From: Planctomycetota bacterium
Lineage (GTDB): Bacteria > Planctomycetota > Planctomycetia > Gemmatales > Gemmataceae
Assembly: GCA_026692965.1 (NCBI GenBank)
Contig: JAPLNF010000340.1
Span: forward strand, 1,136-45,994
DNA: 44,859 bases
Direction of reading: 5' to 3'
Shown here: in pieces, positions 16,826 through 25,193 of the stretch
Numbering within the stretch: position 1 is the first letter of the stretch
How the letters are laid out: each line of letters starts with the position of its first letter
The notes under the pieces: model-generated
What the model saw: only the letters and a program-made list of their open reading frames with translations
The model's database searches: none
What the model was told of the DNA's origin: nothing
Translations under genes and position numbers: made by a program

Positions 16826-18148
16826 TCAGTTCTTGGGGAAATCTGTGAACATTTCTGCTATTGGCTTGATGATAATACTTGTAAATCCCGTTCCCTTATT
16901 AAAACCGTACATTCCCTTCATCAATTCAAGGCTCATTAAACTAACTACAAATAATATCAACACCCCAGGGATAAGAAATATGGTGGGCAATGGGCCCCAT
17001 GGTGCCTCACCTGCATAAGCTAGAGGCCGATTCACTTCTACTTCTTCTTCAGCATCTTCACTAACTTCAGATACCTCTTCTACAATCTCTTCCACTTCCT
17101 CAATATCATCAATTGCAACAACCTGACTTGAACTGCCGTCTTCCACAACTTCTAGTTCATTAAATTCGGCAGTCGCGCCCATCGGGTCAGCATCGTTCCC
17201 ATCTTCTACTTCTACCACTTGGGAACCTGAATCACTATCACTAGGCTCGAGTTCAAAACTACTATCTAAACCACCTTCTGAACCAGCTTCAACATCCGAG
17301 TTACTTCCAGCTTCCTCGTCAAGATTCAATTCAAACTCGCTGTCAGAACTAGAATCATCAACAACTTGTGTCCCTTCACCTTCACCAGAAATAGAACCAT
17401 CTAACGATAAAATATCAGAACCAGATTCATCCGCAGAAAGCTCAAATTCGCTCGAATCCCCGCCAGCTTCCGCTTGAAATTCCAACGAACTGCTTAAACC
17501 AAGATCAACAGCATTGCTATCATCAAGCTGAAGGCTTGGCTCACCACCGATGTGCAAATCATCAACCGTGGGAATAAAATCCAACTCGTTTCCAGAAAGC
17601 TGAACATCTGAACTTCCATCTAAATCAATATTAGGTTCAGAAATTTCAAAAGGGGAGTCTTGCGGAAGAATTACACTTGATGATGTCGAATTGGATTCAG
17701 GGCCATTGCTATGCAATTCTGTTGAAAGGCTAAAATCTGAACCTAAAATATCAGGCGTATCTTGAATTCCAAGCAAACCATCGGAATCAGCGCTATTAAC
17801 AATTGGCTCATTAAATACAGGTGGATTAGTACTACTGTCATCAAGTGAAAGTGTAAATTCGTCTGAATCGCCAATATCTAGAACTAAGGGAGCATTATCA
17901 TCAATTGGAGTAGTAGCCGGATTGTCAGTTGGCGTATCTTCAAGATTTAATGTGTAATCTTCTGAATCTGTGTCAGGGTTGGATACTCCAGTTGCGCTTA
18001 ATCGGGCATCAATATCTTCGCTTTTAAATCGCAACACACCTCGATCTTGAAAAGATCGAACCTCACGCTTTTTTGCAAGTTCTCTTAACTCATCAATACT
18101 CATACTGAGTTTTGAAGCAGCTTCTTCCAAGGTATAAAATTGAGACAT
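16826..18148 (-). CDS. Membrane-anchored HTH protein with long acidic repeat linker
   Basis: Residues 1-50 form an excisionase/MerR-like helix-turn-helix (YTLEEAASKLSMSIDELREL...GVLRFKSEDIDARL). Residues about 55-370 are a highly acidic Ser/Asp/Glu region in which a short motif of the form [DE]-F-x-L-x-[LA]-[DE] recurs: EFTLSLDD, EFELSADE, EFELNLDE, SFELEPSD, plus diverged copies. About residues 375-400 are Pro-rich and lead to one strong membrane helix (LPTIFLIPGVLILFVVSLM), followed by an amphipathic tail. The order suggests a DNA-binding head tethered to the cytoplasmic membrane by a disordered linker. AGGTTA precedes the ATG. I know of similar HTH-acidic-membrane proteins in Planctomycetes but no demonstrated function. 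Confidence 0.8.
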   Translation of the reverse strand: MSQFYTLEEAASKLSMSIDELRELAKKREVRSFQDRGVLRFKSEDIDARLSATGVSNPDTDSEDYTLNLEDTPTDNPATTPIDDNAPLVLDIGDSDEFTLSLDDSSTNPPVFNEPIVNSADSDGLLGIQDTPDILGSDFSLSTELHSNGPESNSTSSSVILPQDSPFEISEPNIDLDGSSDVQLSGNELDFIPTVDDLHIGGEPSLQLDDSNAVDLGLSSSLEFQAEAGGDSSEFELSADESGSDILSLDGSISGEGEGTQVVDDSSSDSEFELNLDEEAGSNSDVEAGSEGGLDSSFELEPSDSDSGSQVVEVEDGNDADPMGATAEFNELEVVEDGSSSQVVAIDDIEEVEEIVEEVSEVSEDAEEEVEVNRPLAYAGEAPWGPLPTIFLIPGVLILFVVSLMSLELMKGMYGFNKGTGFTSIIIKPIAEMFTDFPKN

Positions 18149-18448
18149 GGCGTTAACCTGATTTGAATGGAAAAAACATTACTGAACCGCAACTAAACGA
18201 TTCTAACTAGATTCTAAACCAGAAAGCCCGGAAAGCAAATAATCCAGATAAACTTTAACAAAAAAACATCTTCTTGCACTATCTACATCTCAACTGCCCT
18301 TACAAACAGTACTCTTTCGCCAGCTTATTTCCGAATTATTAATTATAATCGTTAAATCCAACTCAATTCTTCTACTTAAACAAAAATTTGTTATCATCAA
18401 TTTAGGTTTGAAATTTCTTTCCGATAACTGTTACCCCACAGGTGAACC
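18149..18448. other. 300-base divergent intergenic region
   Basis: This AT-rich region separates the leftward HTH gene from the rightward protease gene and must carry both promoters. Each gene has a ribosome binding site at the edge (AGGTTA for the HTH gene, AGGTGA for the protease). No well-spaced sigma-70 box pair, RNA gene or small gene was found. Confidence 0.5.
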
Positions 18449-20653
18449 ATGGGCAAATATTTTGCTTTTTTATTCTTTTCGCTTTCACTCCCACTAGCTA
18501 TCAATGCCAAAGAAGGTGATACCGAAATTATCGCAAAGAAAACCAAACCCTCGATTGTCGTAATCAAAAGCAAGGGCCGATCAGATGGTAAAGAAGCTTT
18601 AGGCACTGGTTTCTTTATTTCAAAAGATGGCCTGCTTGTAACCAATTACCATGTAATCGGCGAAGGTAAAAAAATAACTTTGGAGACTGCTGATGGTAAA
18701 GAGATCGATATCGCATCTGTTTATGCGTTCGATCGCGAGAATGATTTAGCCATCCTAAAAGCGGTTAACCCAAGCGGCTCTTTCTTGGCTATCTCAGATT
18801 CCAGCACGTTCCAAGATGGCACCAGTGTAGTTGCGGTTGGAAATCCTCAAGGGCTAAAGCATAGCGTTGTTACTGGAGTCATTTCAGGCAAACGCGAAAT
18901 AGATGGAAGGGAAATGCTCCAAGTTGCTATTCCTATTGAACCTGGCAATAGCGGGGGACCTATCGTTAATTTAGAAGGTAAGGTTTTGGGTATCCTTACA
19001 ATCAAATCACTTGTTACGAACAATCTAGGCTTTGCTATCCCCGCAGAACAATTAAACAAACTCCTTAAAACCAGCCCGGTTTCTATTCCGATGAAAGCTT
19101 GGGCGACCATCGGGGCACTTAACGAAGATTTGTGGGAACCCATCTTCCAAGGCAATTGGAGACAACGGGCAGGTAGAATTATTTCAGAAGGGGTGGGTAA
19201 TGGCATAGGGGGTAGGGCTTTATTGCTTTCAAAAATTGATCCACCCGCACTTCCTTTCGAAGCTGAAGTTTGGGTCAAACTTAAAGATGAATCTGGTGCA
19301 GCAGGTTTAATTTTTGATTCAGATGGTAAAGATAAACATTTTGGGTTCTATCCTTCCAATGGGCAAATGCGTCTTACAAAATTCAATGGGCCAGATGTCT
19401 ATTCTTGGCAAGTTTTACGACAGGATAAACTTGCCTCTTATCTGCCTGGAGATTGGAATCATCTTAAAGTCAGTGTTCATTCTAAAGGCTTTTCTACTTT
19501 TTTGAACGGCCAACTTGCCTATGAACACATTGAAGATTTCTCTGCTTCAAAGAAAATTGGTTTAGCAAAATTCAGAAACACTATTGCTGAATTTAAAGGC
19601 TTTCATGTCTCCAAAAAACTTAGCCCTGTTTTCCCTGATAAAGACTTTGCGGTCACCTTCAATAAATTTTTCACCAACATTGAAGATGACAAAAACGAAG
19701 ACCCTACTCTTATAGAAAAAATATTAAAGAATGAAAACTTCACCAAAACAATCATCAATGATAAAATCAAATTACTCGAAAAAAAAACATCCGAGCTCAA
19801 AGCTCTTCAAGCTGACATTTTGCACCGAAGCACTCTTGCAAAACTAAATAAAACCATTTCCACAAATCCAGATTTCTCGATTCTCGAAGCAGCTTTCCTG
19901 ATTTCAAAAATTGACAATCCCGAAATCGAAACTTCCTTTTATTTAGACGAAATCAATAAAATGAAACTTAAGCTTGCCTCTAGAATAAAACCTGATTCCA
20001 ACATCGATCAAAAAATCAAAATGCTTTCCGATTTCTTTTTCCTCGAAAAAGGATTTCACGGGAGCAGGCAGGATTACTATCATCGCTCCAATAGTTACCT
20101 TTCTGAAGTTATGGACGATAGAGAGGGTTTGCCCATTACTTTATCCCTTCTTTTTGTTGAATTAGGTAAAAGCATCGGGCTTGATATTTATGGCGTTGGA
20201 TTGCCTGGTCAATTCATGGCAGGTATCAATAAAAGTAAAGACGATTTTGTTGTGATTGATGTTTTTGAGGGAGGAAAGATTCTTTCCAAAGATCAAGCTT
20301 CAAAGAAGATTTTGGAAATCAATGGACGAACTCTTGTTGATAACGATTTTCTTCCAATGAAAAACAAACAAATTCTAATTCGAATACTTACCAATCTCTC
20401 AGGTATCGCTAAAAAAGAAAAAGATAATATCGGCCTGATTCGTTATCTTGACGCTATTATTTCCATTGATGAAAATTCTCACGAAGAAAGGGGGAGTCGT
20501 ATTATTCTTCTTGCACAAAATAATCAGATACAAAAAGCAATTGCTGATATCGATTACCTCCTACTAAAAGGCCCTAAAGAACTTGATTCCGAAAAATTAA
20601 ATGAGTTTAAACAGCTTCTTCTTAATAAGTCCTCCAATTCCAAGGATAACTAA
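18449..20653 (+). CDS. Secreted HtrA-like serine protease fused to LamG/DUF1080-like and SirB1-like (transglutaminase-fold) domains
   Basis: A signal peptide (1-20, cleavage near INA-KE) leads into an S1C trypsin-like domain with a complete triad: His68 in TNYHVI, Asp99 in RENDLAIL and Ser168 in GNSGGP. There is no PDZ domain. Residues about 235-395 resemble a LamG/DUF1080 sandwich (FEAEVWVKLKDESGAAGLIF, FLNGQLAYEH). After a helical segment, residues about 480-690 match the SirB1/Transglut_core2 family (SNSYLSEVMDDREGLPITLSL, GLDIYGVGLPGQF). In that last block the usual His of PGHF is Gln, so the domain may be structural. AGGTGA precedes the ATG. The receiver-like gene begins one base after the stop. 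This is probably an envelope quality-control or substrate-binding protease. Confidence 0.82.
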   Translation: MGKYFAFLFFSLSLPLAINAKEGDTEIIAKKTKPSIVVIKSKGRSDGKEALGTGFFISKDGLLVTNYHVIGEGKKITLETADGKEIDIASVYAFDRENDLAILKAVNPSGSFLAISDSSTFQDGTSVVAVGNPQGLKHSVVTGVISGKREIDGREMLQVAIPIEPGNSGGPIVNLEGKVLGILTIKSLVTNNLGFAIPAEQLNKLLKTSPVSIPMKAWATIGALNEDLWEPIFQGNWRQRAGRIISEGVGNGIGGRALLLSKIDPPALPFEAEVWVKLKDESGAAGLIFDSDGKDKHFGFYPSNGQMRLTKFNGPDVYSWQVLRQDKLASYLPGDWNHLKVSVHSKGFSTFLNGQLAYEHIEDFSASKKIGLAKFRNTIAEFKGFHVSKKLSPVFPDKDFAVTFNKFFTNIEDDKNEDPTLIEKILKNENFTKTIINDKIKLLEKKTSELKALQADILHRSTLAKLNKTISTNPDFSILEAAFLISKIDNPEIETSFYLDEINKMKLKLASRIKPDSNIDQKIKMLSDFFFLEKGFHGSRQDYYHRSNSYLSEVMDDREGLPITLSLLFVELGKSIGLDIYGVGLPGQFMAGINKSKDDFVVIDVFEGGKILSKDQASKKILEINGRTLVDNDFLPMKNKQILIRILTNLSGIAKKEKDNIGLIRYLDAIISIDENSHEERGSRIILLAQNNQIQKAIADIDYLLLKGPKELDSEKLNEFKQLLLNKSSNSKDN

Positions 20654-20654
20654 T

Positions 20655-21029
20655 ATGCATAATAAATCAGTCCTAAGTATTGGCCAATGCTGTGCGGATC
20701 ATTCAAGTATTAGCCGTCTTATAAGTCAAAATTTTCAGGTCGAAATAATTAATGCTGATTCTTCGAATGAAGCCTTTTCATTGATTGATTCTAAACCTTT
20801 TTCCCTGATCTTAGTAAATCGAATTTTTGATGCTAATGCAGAATCTGGATTGGATTTTATCGAAAAATATTATTCTAAGAAGACTTCCGCTTCCCCTATC
20901 ATGCTGGTTAGTAATTTTGAACAATCGCAAAAAGACGCTATTAAACTTGGCGCTGATTTAGGATTTGGCAAAAACGCTCTTACATCACCCGAGACTCTAT
21001 TAAAATTAAAAAAGCACCTACTCGACTAA
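20655..21029 (+). CDS. Degenerate response-regulator receiver domain protein
   Basis: The ATG at 20655 lies directly after the protease stop (TAA-T-ATG), so the two are probably translationally coupled; the longer frame from 20601 would overlap the protease. The 124-residue product is a single receiver-like domain without output. The beta-3 position that should carry the phosphorylated Asp reads LILVNRIFD, with Asn instead of Asp. Only one acidic residue is left at the beta-1 pocket (CCADH). The beta-5 Lys appears kept in GFGKNAL. It is therefore a pseudo-receiver that may work through protein contacts rather than phosphorylation. Confidence 0.72.
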   Translation: MHNKSVLSIGQCCADHSSISRLISQNFQVEIINADSSNEAFSLIDSKPFSLILVNRIFDANAESGLDFIEKYYSKKTSASPIMLVSNFEQSQKDAIKLGADLGFGKNALTSPETLLKLKKHLLD

Positions 21030-21090
21030 AACAACCTCTCTTGCAAAAACCGCCCCAGCGTCCAATACGCCCTATTTGTGCGTTTATACT

Positions 21091-21112
21091 TTATTGTTTT
21101 AAAAAACAATAA
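21091..21112. promoter_or_regulatory. Perfect 10-bp inverted repeat in the gap before the channel operon
   Basis: TTATTGTTTT and AAAACAATAA flank an AA spacer, a near-perfect 22-base dyad. It has no T tract and a two-base spacer, so it fits an operator better than a terminator. The surrounding gap (21030-21324, 295 bases) otherwise holds only AT-rich sequence; TTGACT at about 21182 has no well-spaced -10 box. The first channel gene starts 212 bases downstream. Confidence 0.45.
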
Positions 21113-21324
21113 TCTGCCAGCCTTCCCCGCCATCCTTAGCCCCCTCGTTTCGCCAATTTGTAAATACATTTTCAGTTAAATTTGACTAGCACTATTTAGA
21201 ATAGTCGGTATTATCCCGCACTCATTATGTCGATATTTATAAGGAGATTACCGAATTTTATATTCTTACTCCTTATTTAACTTATCGATTGATTATTTGA
21301 TTTTGCCTTACTAAGGATTTTTTT

Positions 21325-22671
21325 ATGACTGAAAATTTCAACCCTAAAACAACTTCCATGGCTGGAACATCAATTTCATTAATCATAGGCGTGCCGATAG
21401 CAGTTGGATTTTGGTCCTTGGTTATGTTTGGGCCAATTGATATCCCGATCATGAAAAGGTATTTGGGTCACCCTGTAGAATTTGTTGAAATTGTGATGTT
21501 TTCTTGCGCTGTCACCGCACTAATATTTAAATTGTCAAAAATTATAAAAGAAAAAAGTGCACTGCGTCAAACACTTATTCCGGTTTGGGATAACACCCAA
21601 GTTCATCCATTAGAAACAACAACTCTTCTAGAAAATCTTAATACATCAGCAGTACAAACAAAAAAAACAATTGTATTTCGTAGATATTTAAATGTCTTAC
21701 AATTCGTCAAACAACGAGGTAGTGCTGAAGATCTTGATGATCAACTTCGAAATTTTGCTGATGCTGATAGTATTGAATTTGAAGGGAGTTTTGGCTTAAC
21801 CCGATTCATAACCTGGGCTATCCCAATTCTTGGCTTTTTAGGAACAGTTTTAGGTATCACAGGGGCGATTTCGGGTGTTACTCCTGAAATGCTCGAAAAA
21901 TCGATGAGTACTGTAACTGATGGCTTAGCACTATCATTCGATGCAACAGCTCTTGCACTCGCATTAACTATGGTTTGTATGTTCTTCAGTTTCTTGGTAG
22001 AGAAATCTGGCGATCAATTTTTGGAAAACTTGGAACGGTCAATCGATAAAAACCTTGCACATAGATTTTTAAGGGTTCAGTCTGATCAAAATCCAATTGT
22101 CGAAATCCTATCACGACACACCAAGGATTTAATTAAATCAACAGAAACCCTAGTTACAAAACAAGTAGATCTTTGGGCCAATTCCTTCGAAAAAATTACT
22201 GCTCAGGCAGAAGGTTCGGGATTCGAATCACAAAATCGAATGCGCAATGCACTAGAAGAAGCTTTAACAAAAACATTATTTTCACACCAACAACAAATGG
22301 AAAAATACGAACTCAACTCTTCTGATCTTGGAAGAAAATTTACGGAGCAAGTTGGAAAACTAGCATCCTCATTGCATGACTCAAGCATTCAACAGCAACA
22401 ATCTCTGCAAAAAGTTGTTGAAAGCCTTACAAGGCAAACAAATTCTTTAGTTGAATTACAGCAAGGTGAAAAACATTTGATACAAATCCAAAGTCTGATG
22501 CAGGAAAACCTTAACCAGATCCACTCTACAGGCGACTTTCAGGAAGCTGTTCACTGCCTTACCGCTGCGGTGCATTTACTAACTTCAAAATTGCAAGGTA
22601 GAAGCAACGAGCCATTTTTTAATACCGCGAGTCAAAACCCACGCAGTAATCCTTCCGGAAAGGTTGCATGA
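21325..22671 (+). CDS. MotA/TolQ/ExbB-type proton channel subunit with long C-terminal tail
   Basis: The 448-residue protein has four predicted membrane helices (about 14-35, 52-72, 161-182, 203-225). The last two carry the family signatures GFLGTVLGITGA (173-184) and SFDATALALALT (204-215), including Thr residues that line the proton path in ExbB/MotA. Residues 226-448 form a long, mostly helical, Gln-rich cytoplasmic tail, unusual for ExbB/TolQ. Subunits of this family assemble as pentamers around two single-pass B subunits and use the proton gradient. The gene overlaps the next by four bases (ATGA), so the two products are made together. No flagellar, Ton or Tol partner genes are nearby. 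Confidence 0.85.
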   Translation: MTENFNPKTTSMAGTSISLIIGVPIAVGFWSLVMFGPIDIPIMKRYLGHPVEFVEIVMFSCAVTALIFKLSKIIKEKSALRQTLIPVWDNTQVHPLETTTLLENLNTSAVQTKKTIVFRRYLNVLQFVKQRGSAEDLDDQLRNFADADSIEFEGSFGLTRFITWAIPILGFLGTVLGITGAISGVTPEMLEKSMSTVTDGLALSFDATALALALTMVCMFFSFLVEKSGDQFLENLERSIDKNLAHRFLRVQSDQNPIVEILSRHTKDLIKSTETLVTKQVDLWANSFEKITAQAEGSGFESQNRMRNALEEALTKTLFSHQQQMEKYELNSSDLGRKFTEQVGKLASSLHDSSIQQQQSLQKVVESLTRQTNSLVELQQGEKHLIQIQSLMQENLNQIHSTGDFQEAVHCLTAAVHLLTSKLQGRSNEPFFNTASQNPRSNPSGKVA

Positions 22672-25184
22672 GAAAGCGTAAGAAGCTAGAAGTTTCAACT
22701 TTCCCCTTCCTTGCGGTACTACTATGCACCATGGGGTCGTTGATTCTTTTACTTTTAGTAATGGACAAAAAAGCAAAAAAGGCAGCCTTAGAAAAGGCAT
22801 ATGAAGCTGCATGGATTCAATCAAAAAATTTACAAGCCAAAACAGACGCTGATAAACAAAATCTGGATAACGAAAAAACTGCATGGATTAAATTGAAGTC
22901 TGAAAAACATGAAGAACTTTTAAAAAAAGAAGCAGCTTTAGAGCGAGAAATAGCCCTATTAAAATTCGAACTTTCCCAACTTGATAAAAACCAGGAAAAA
23001 TCTAAATCGGAACCTTTTTCAGACGATCTACTTAAGAAAGAAATCGTATTGAAAAACGAGAAATCAAAAGTTCAAATACTAGCTAAAAAATTAGAACTTG
23101 AAAAATCTAATGCAGATAAAAATTTAAAAGAAACAAAAGATCTCACTGAAAAAATCGCTTCAATGGAATTGATTTTAAAAGAAATGAAATCTTCGCTCGA
23201 TAAAGATAAATTCGCTTATTCTATTGTTCCTTATTTTGGTAAAAATGGACTAAATCGCAAGCCTTTGTATATAGAATGCAATGATACCGGCATTTTATTT
23301 TTCCCTGATAAAACCCTTATTCCTTCCGATGATGAATCCGACAATCTTAAAAATGAAATTATAAACCGAACATCCCTCCTTAGGGAATACCTTCAACAAA
23401 CCCTTAGCCCCAAGGAATCAACTCCTTATTTAATGTTACTTGTAAGGCCAGGCGGTATCACCAATTATTGGAAACTTCAATCCATTATAAAACCTATGGA
23501 TATCGATTTCGGCTACGAATTAGTAGACAAAATATGGGTTTTAGATATTCCAACCGAACAATCTGCACCCTCGCCTTCAAAACTTGCTTCAATGATCAAA
23601 CCCATGCAAATTCCAAAACCAATTCCTGCACCAGGAAATATCCGAGGCGGAATAAACAATGGTAATGGAAATGTTCCGCAACAAAATAACGATTCAGCAA
23701 AGACTGGGATTTATCAAAATGGAAATGAAAAAAGGAATGGCTCTACCGGAAATGCAAAATCGATTAGTTATGGGGCAACTGCTACAAATATACGCCCGAT
23801 AACTGCACTTCCTGGTTTCCCAGATAACAAAAACTCAACTAACACCCTAGTTAAAAATAATCCAACCTTAATAAATAATCAAAACGGAACAGGATCAGGA
23901 AACAATAACTCGAATAATGTAGGGCTCAATAATACAAATACTAACGGCAATGGTGCAGGTAACATTAACCCCAATAACGTTGGGTCCGGTAACAGCAATC
24001 TAAATGGCAATGGTGCCGGTAACATTAATCCCAATAACGTAGGGTCAGGTAACAGCAATCTAAACGGCAATGGTGCAGGTAACATTAATCCCAATAACGT
24101 AGGGTCAGGTAACAGCAATCAAAACAGCAATGGTGCAGGTAACATTAACCCCAATAATGTAGGTGCCGGTAACAGCAATCAAAACAGTAATGGTGCCAGT
24201 ATCAATAACCCTAATATGAATAGTAATTTAAACAATAAAAATGAAAACCAAACAAATACAAACAATCAAACTATTGGCAAATCAAATAAATCCACCACTG
24301 ATATAAATCAAAACAATTACAATCAAAACGATCAAGCAGGCATAAATAGTGGTAATACTAAATCAATAAATAAAGGAAATGATTCATCTGGAAATGGAAC
24401 CACAAGTAATTCTTCAAATAATGGCGCAGGAGGGGTTCCAGGTTCAAAAGGATCCTATTCTGTTGCAACAACACCAAACTCTTTCGCCGACGGCAATTCA
24501 AATGGCCAAAAAGGAACTGGGAACAACTCTTCAGGTGAAGAAAAAACCACATCAAATACCAATAATTCAAAAGGAAGCCCCGGTCAAAAGGGAGATGAAC
24601 CAAATTCAACTTCTAAAAAAGAAAGCACTAAAAGTGCTATTGGTTCAAATGGACAAGATTCACAACCAACAAACCAAGATCAAAACCCTAGTATTTCAAT
24701 TTCCCTCAACAATAACAAAAATGAACAAAATGTAACAAATAAACAAAGTGCTCCAAGAACGACGTATAACCGGGAAGATGAATCTCAAAGCAATAATGAC
24801 GCGCAAGATCCAACAGCAAGAATAGCAGCCCCATTACCTGAATTAGGGCCTAGAAAAAGCAGAGATTGGGTGATTTATGTGGAATGTAAATTTGAAGAAA
24901 TACTAGTTCATCCTAACCGGTTAGTAATTCCAACAAGCTTATTAGCTTCCGAAGAAGGCGTTAAAAGATTTGTACAAGAAATCGAAAAAATGATCACAAG
25001 AAAGCAATCGACCGTACGCGCAGGCGAACCTCCTTACCGACCAGAAGTGCGATTCTTAGTCTGGCCTGATGGATTGAAACCGTATCACTTATCTTATCCA
25101 GCATTGCAATTGGCAGGAATAAAACAAAAAAGACAAAACTTAGAGTCTGAAGATAGTATCAAAGAAATTATTCAAGGAAGATAA
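22668..25184 (+). CDS. Single-pass ExbD-like protein with coiled coil, Asn/Gly-rich linker and two copies of an extracytoplasmic module
   Basis: The 838-residue protein starts with a basic stretch and a single membrane helix, VSTFPFLAVLLCTMGSLILL (9-32). This matches the ExbD/TolR helix PFIDVMLVLL except that the key Asp is Ala16. A Lys/Glu-rich coiled coil (about 34-180) is followed by module 1 (about 198-293; PLYIECNDTG to VRPGGITNYWKL). A 420-residue Asn/Gly/Ser-rich linker contains 20-residue tandem repeats. Module 2 sits at the end (about 733-820; WVIYVECKFE to VWPDGLKPYHL). Both modules share an E-C near their start and a (V/W)x(P)(D/G)G...Y element, recalling the ExbD periplasmic domain. 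Its ATG overlaps the channel gene stop, and the next gene follows after 9 bases. Confidence 0.72.
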   Translation: MRKRKKLEVSTFPFLAVLLCTMGSLILLLLVMDKKAKKAALEKAYEAAWIQSKNLQAKTDADKQNLDNEKTAWIKLKSEKHEELLKKEAALEREIALLKFELSQLDKNQEKSKSEPFSDDLLKKEIVLKNEKSKVQILAKKLELEKSNADKNLKETKDLTEKIASMELILKEMKSSLDKDKFAYSIVPYFGKNGLNRKPLYIECNDTGILFFPDKTLIPSDDESDNLKNEIINRTSLLREYLQQTLSPKESTPYLMLLVRPGGITNYWKLQSIIKPMDIDFGYELVDKIWVLDIPTEQSAPSPSKLASMIKPMQIPKPIPAPGNIRGGINNGNGNVPQQNNDSAKTGIYQNGNEKRNGSTGNAKSISYGATATNIRPITALPGFPDNKNSTNTLVKNNPTLINNQNGTGSGNNNSNNVGLNNTNTNGNGAGNINPNNVGSGNSNLNGNGAGNINPNNVGSGNSNLNGNGAGNINPNNVGSGNSNQNSNGAGNINPNNVGAGNSNQNSNGASINNPNMNSNLNNKNENQTNTNNQTIGKSNKSTTDINQNNYNQNDQAGINSGNTKSINKGNDSSGNGTTSNSSNNGAGGVPGSKGSYSVATTPNSFADGNSNGQKGTGNNSSGEEKTTSNTNNSKGSPGQKGDEPNSTSKKESTKSAIGSNGQDSQPTNQDQNPSISISLNNNKNEQNVTNKQSAPRTTYNREDESQSNNDAQDPTARIAAPLPELGPRKSRDWVIYVECKFEEILVHPNRLVIPTSLLASEEGVKRFVQEIEKMITRKQSTVRAGEPPYRPEVRFLVWPDGLKPYHLSYPALQLAGIKQKRQNLESEDSIKEIIQGR
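23941..24200 (+). repeat. 60-bp in-frame tandem repeat, four full copies plus a partial one
   Basis: Copies start at 23941, 24001, 24061 and 24121, with a partial copy from 24181 and a degenerate one before 23941. Each copy encodes 20 residues around NGNGAGNINPNNVGSGNSN. The second and third copies differ at only a few bases, showing recent slippage or unequal crossover. It lies in the linker of the 838-residue ExbD-like protein and should vary in length between strains. Confidence 0.93.
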
Positions 25185-25193
25185 TTTTAAGCC

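Noticed and set aside
23879-24118. A minus-strand repetitive frame (LLLPDPTLLGLMLPAPLPF repeats)
   Set aside because: It is the antisense reading of the 60-bp repeat; its regularity comes only from the repeat.
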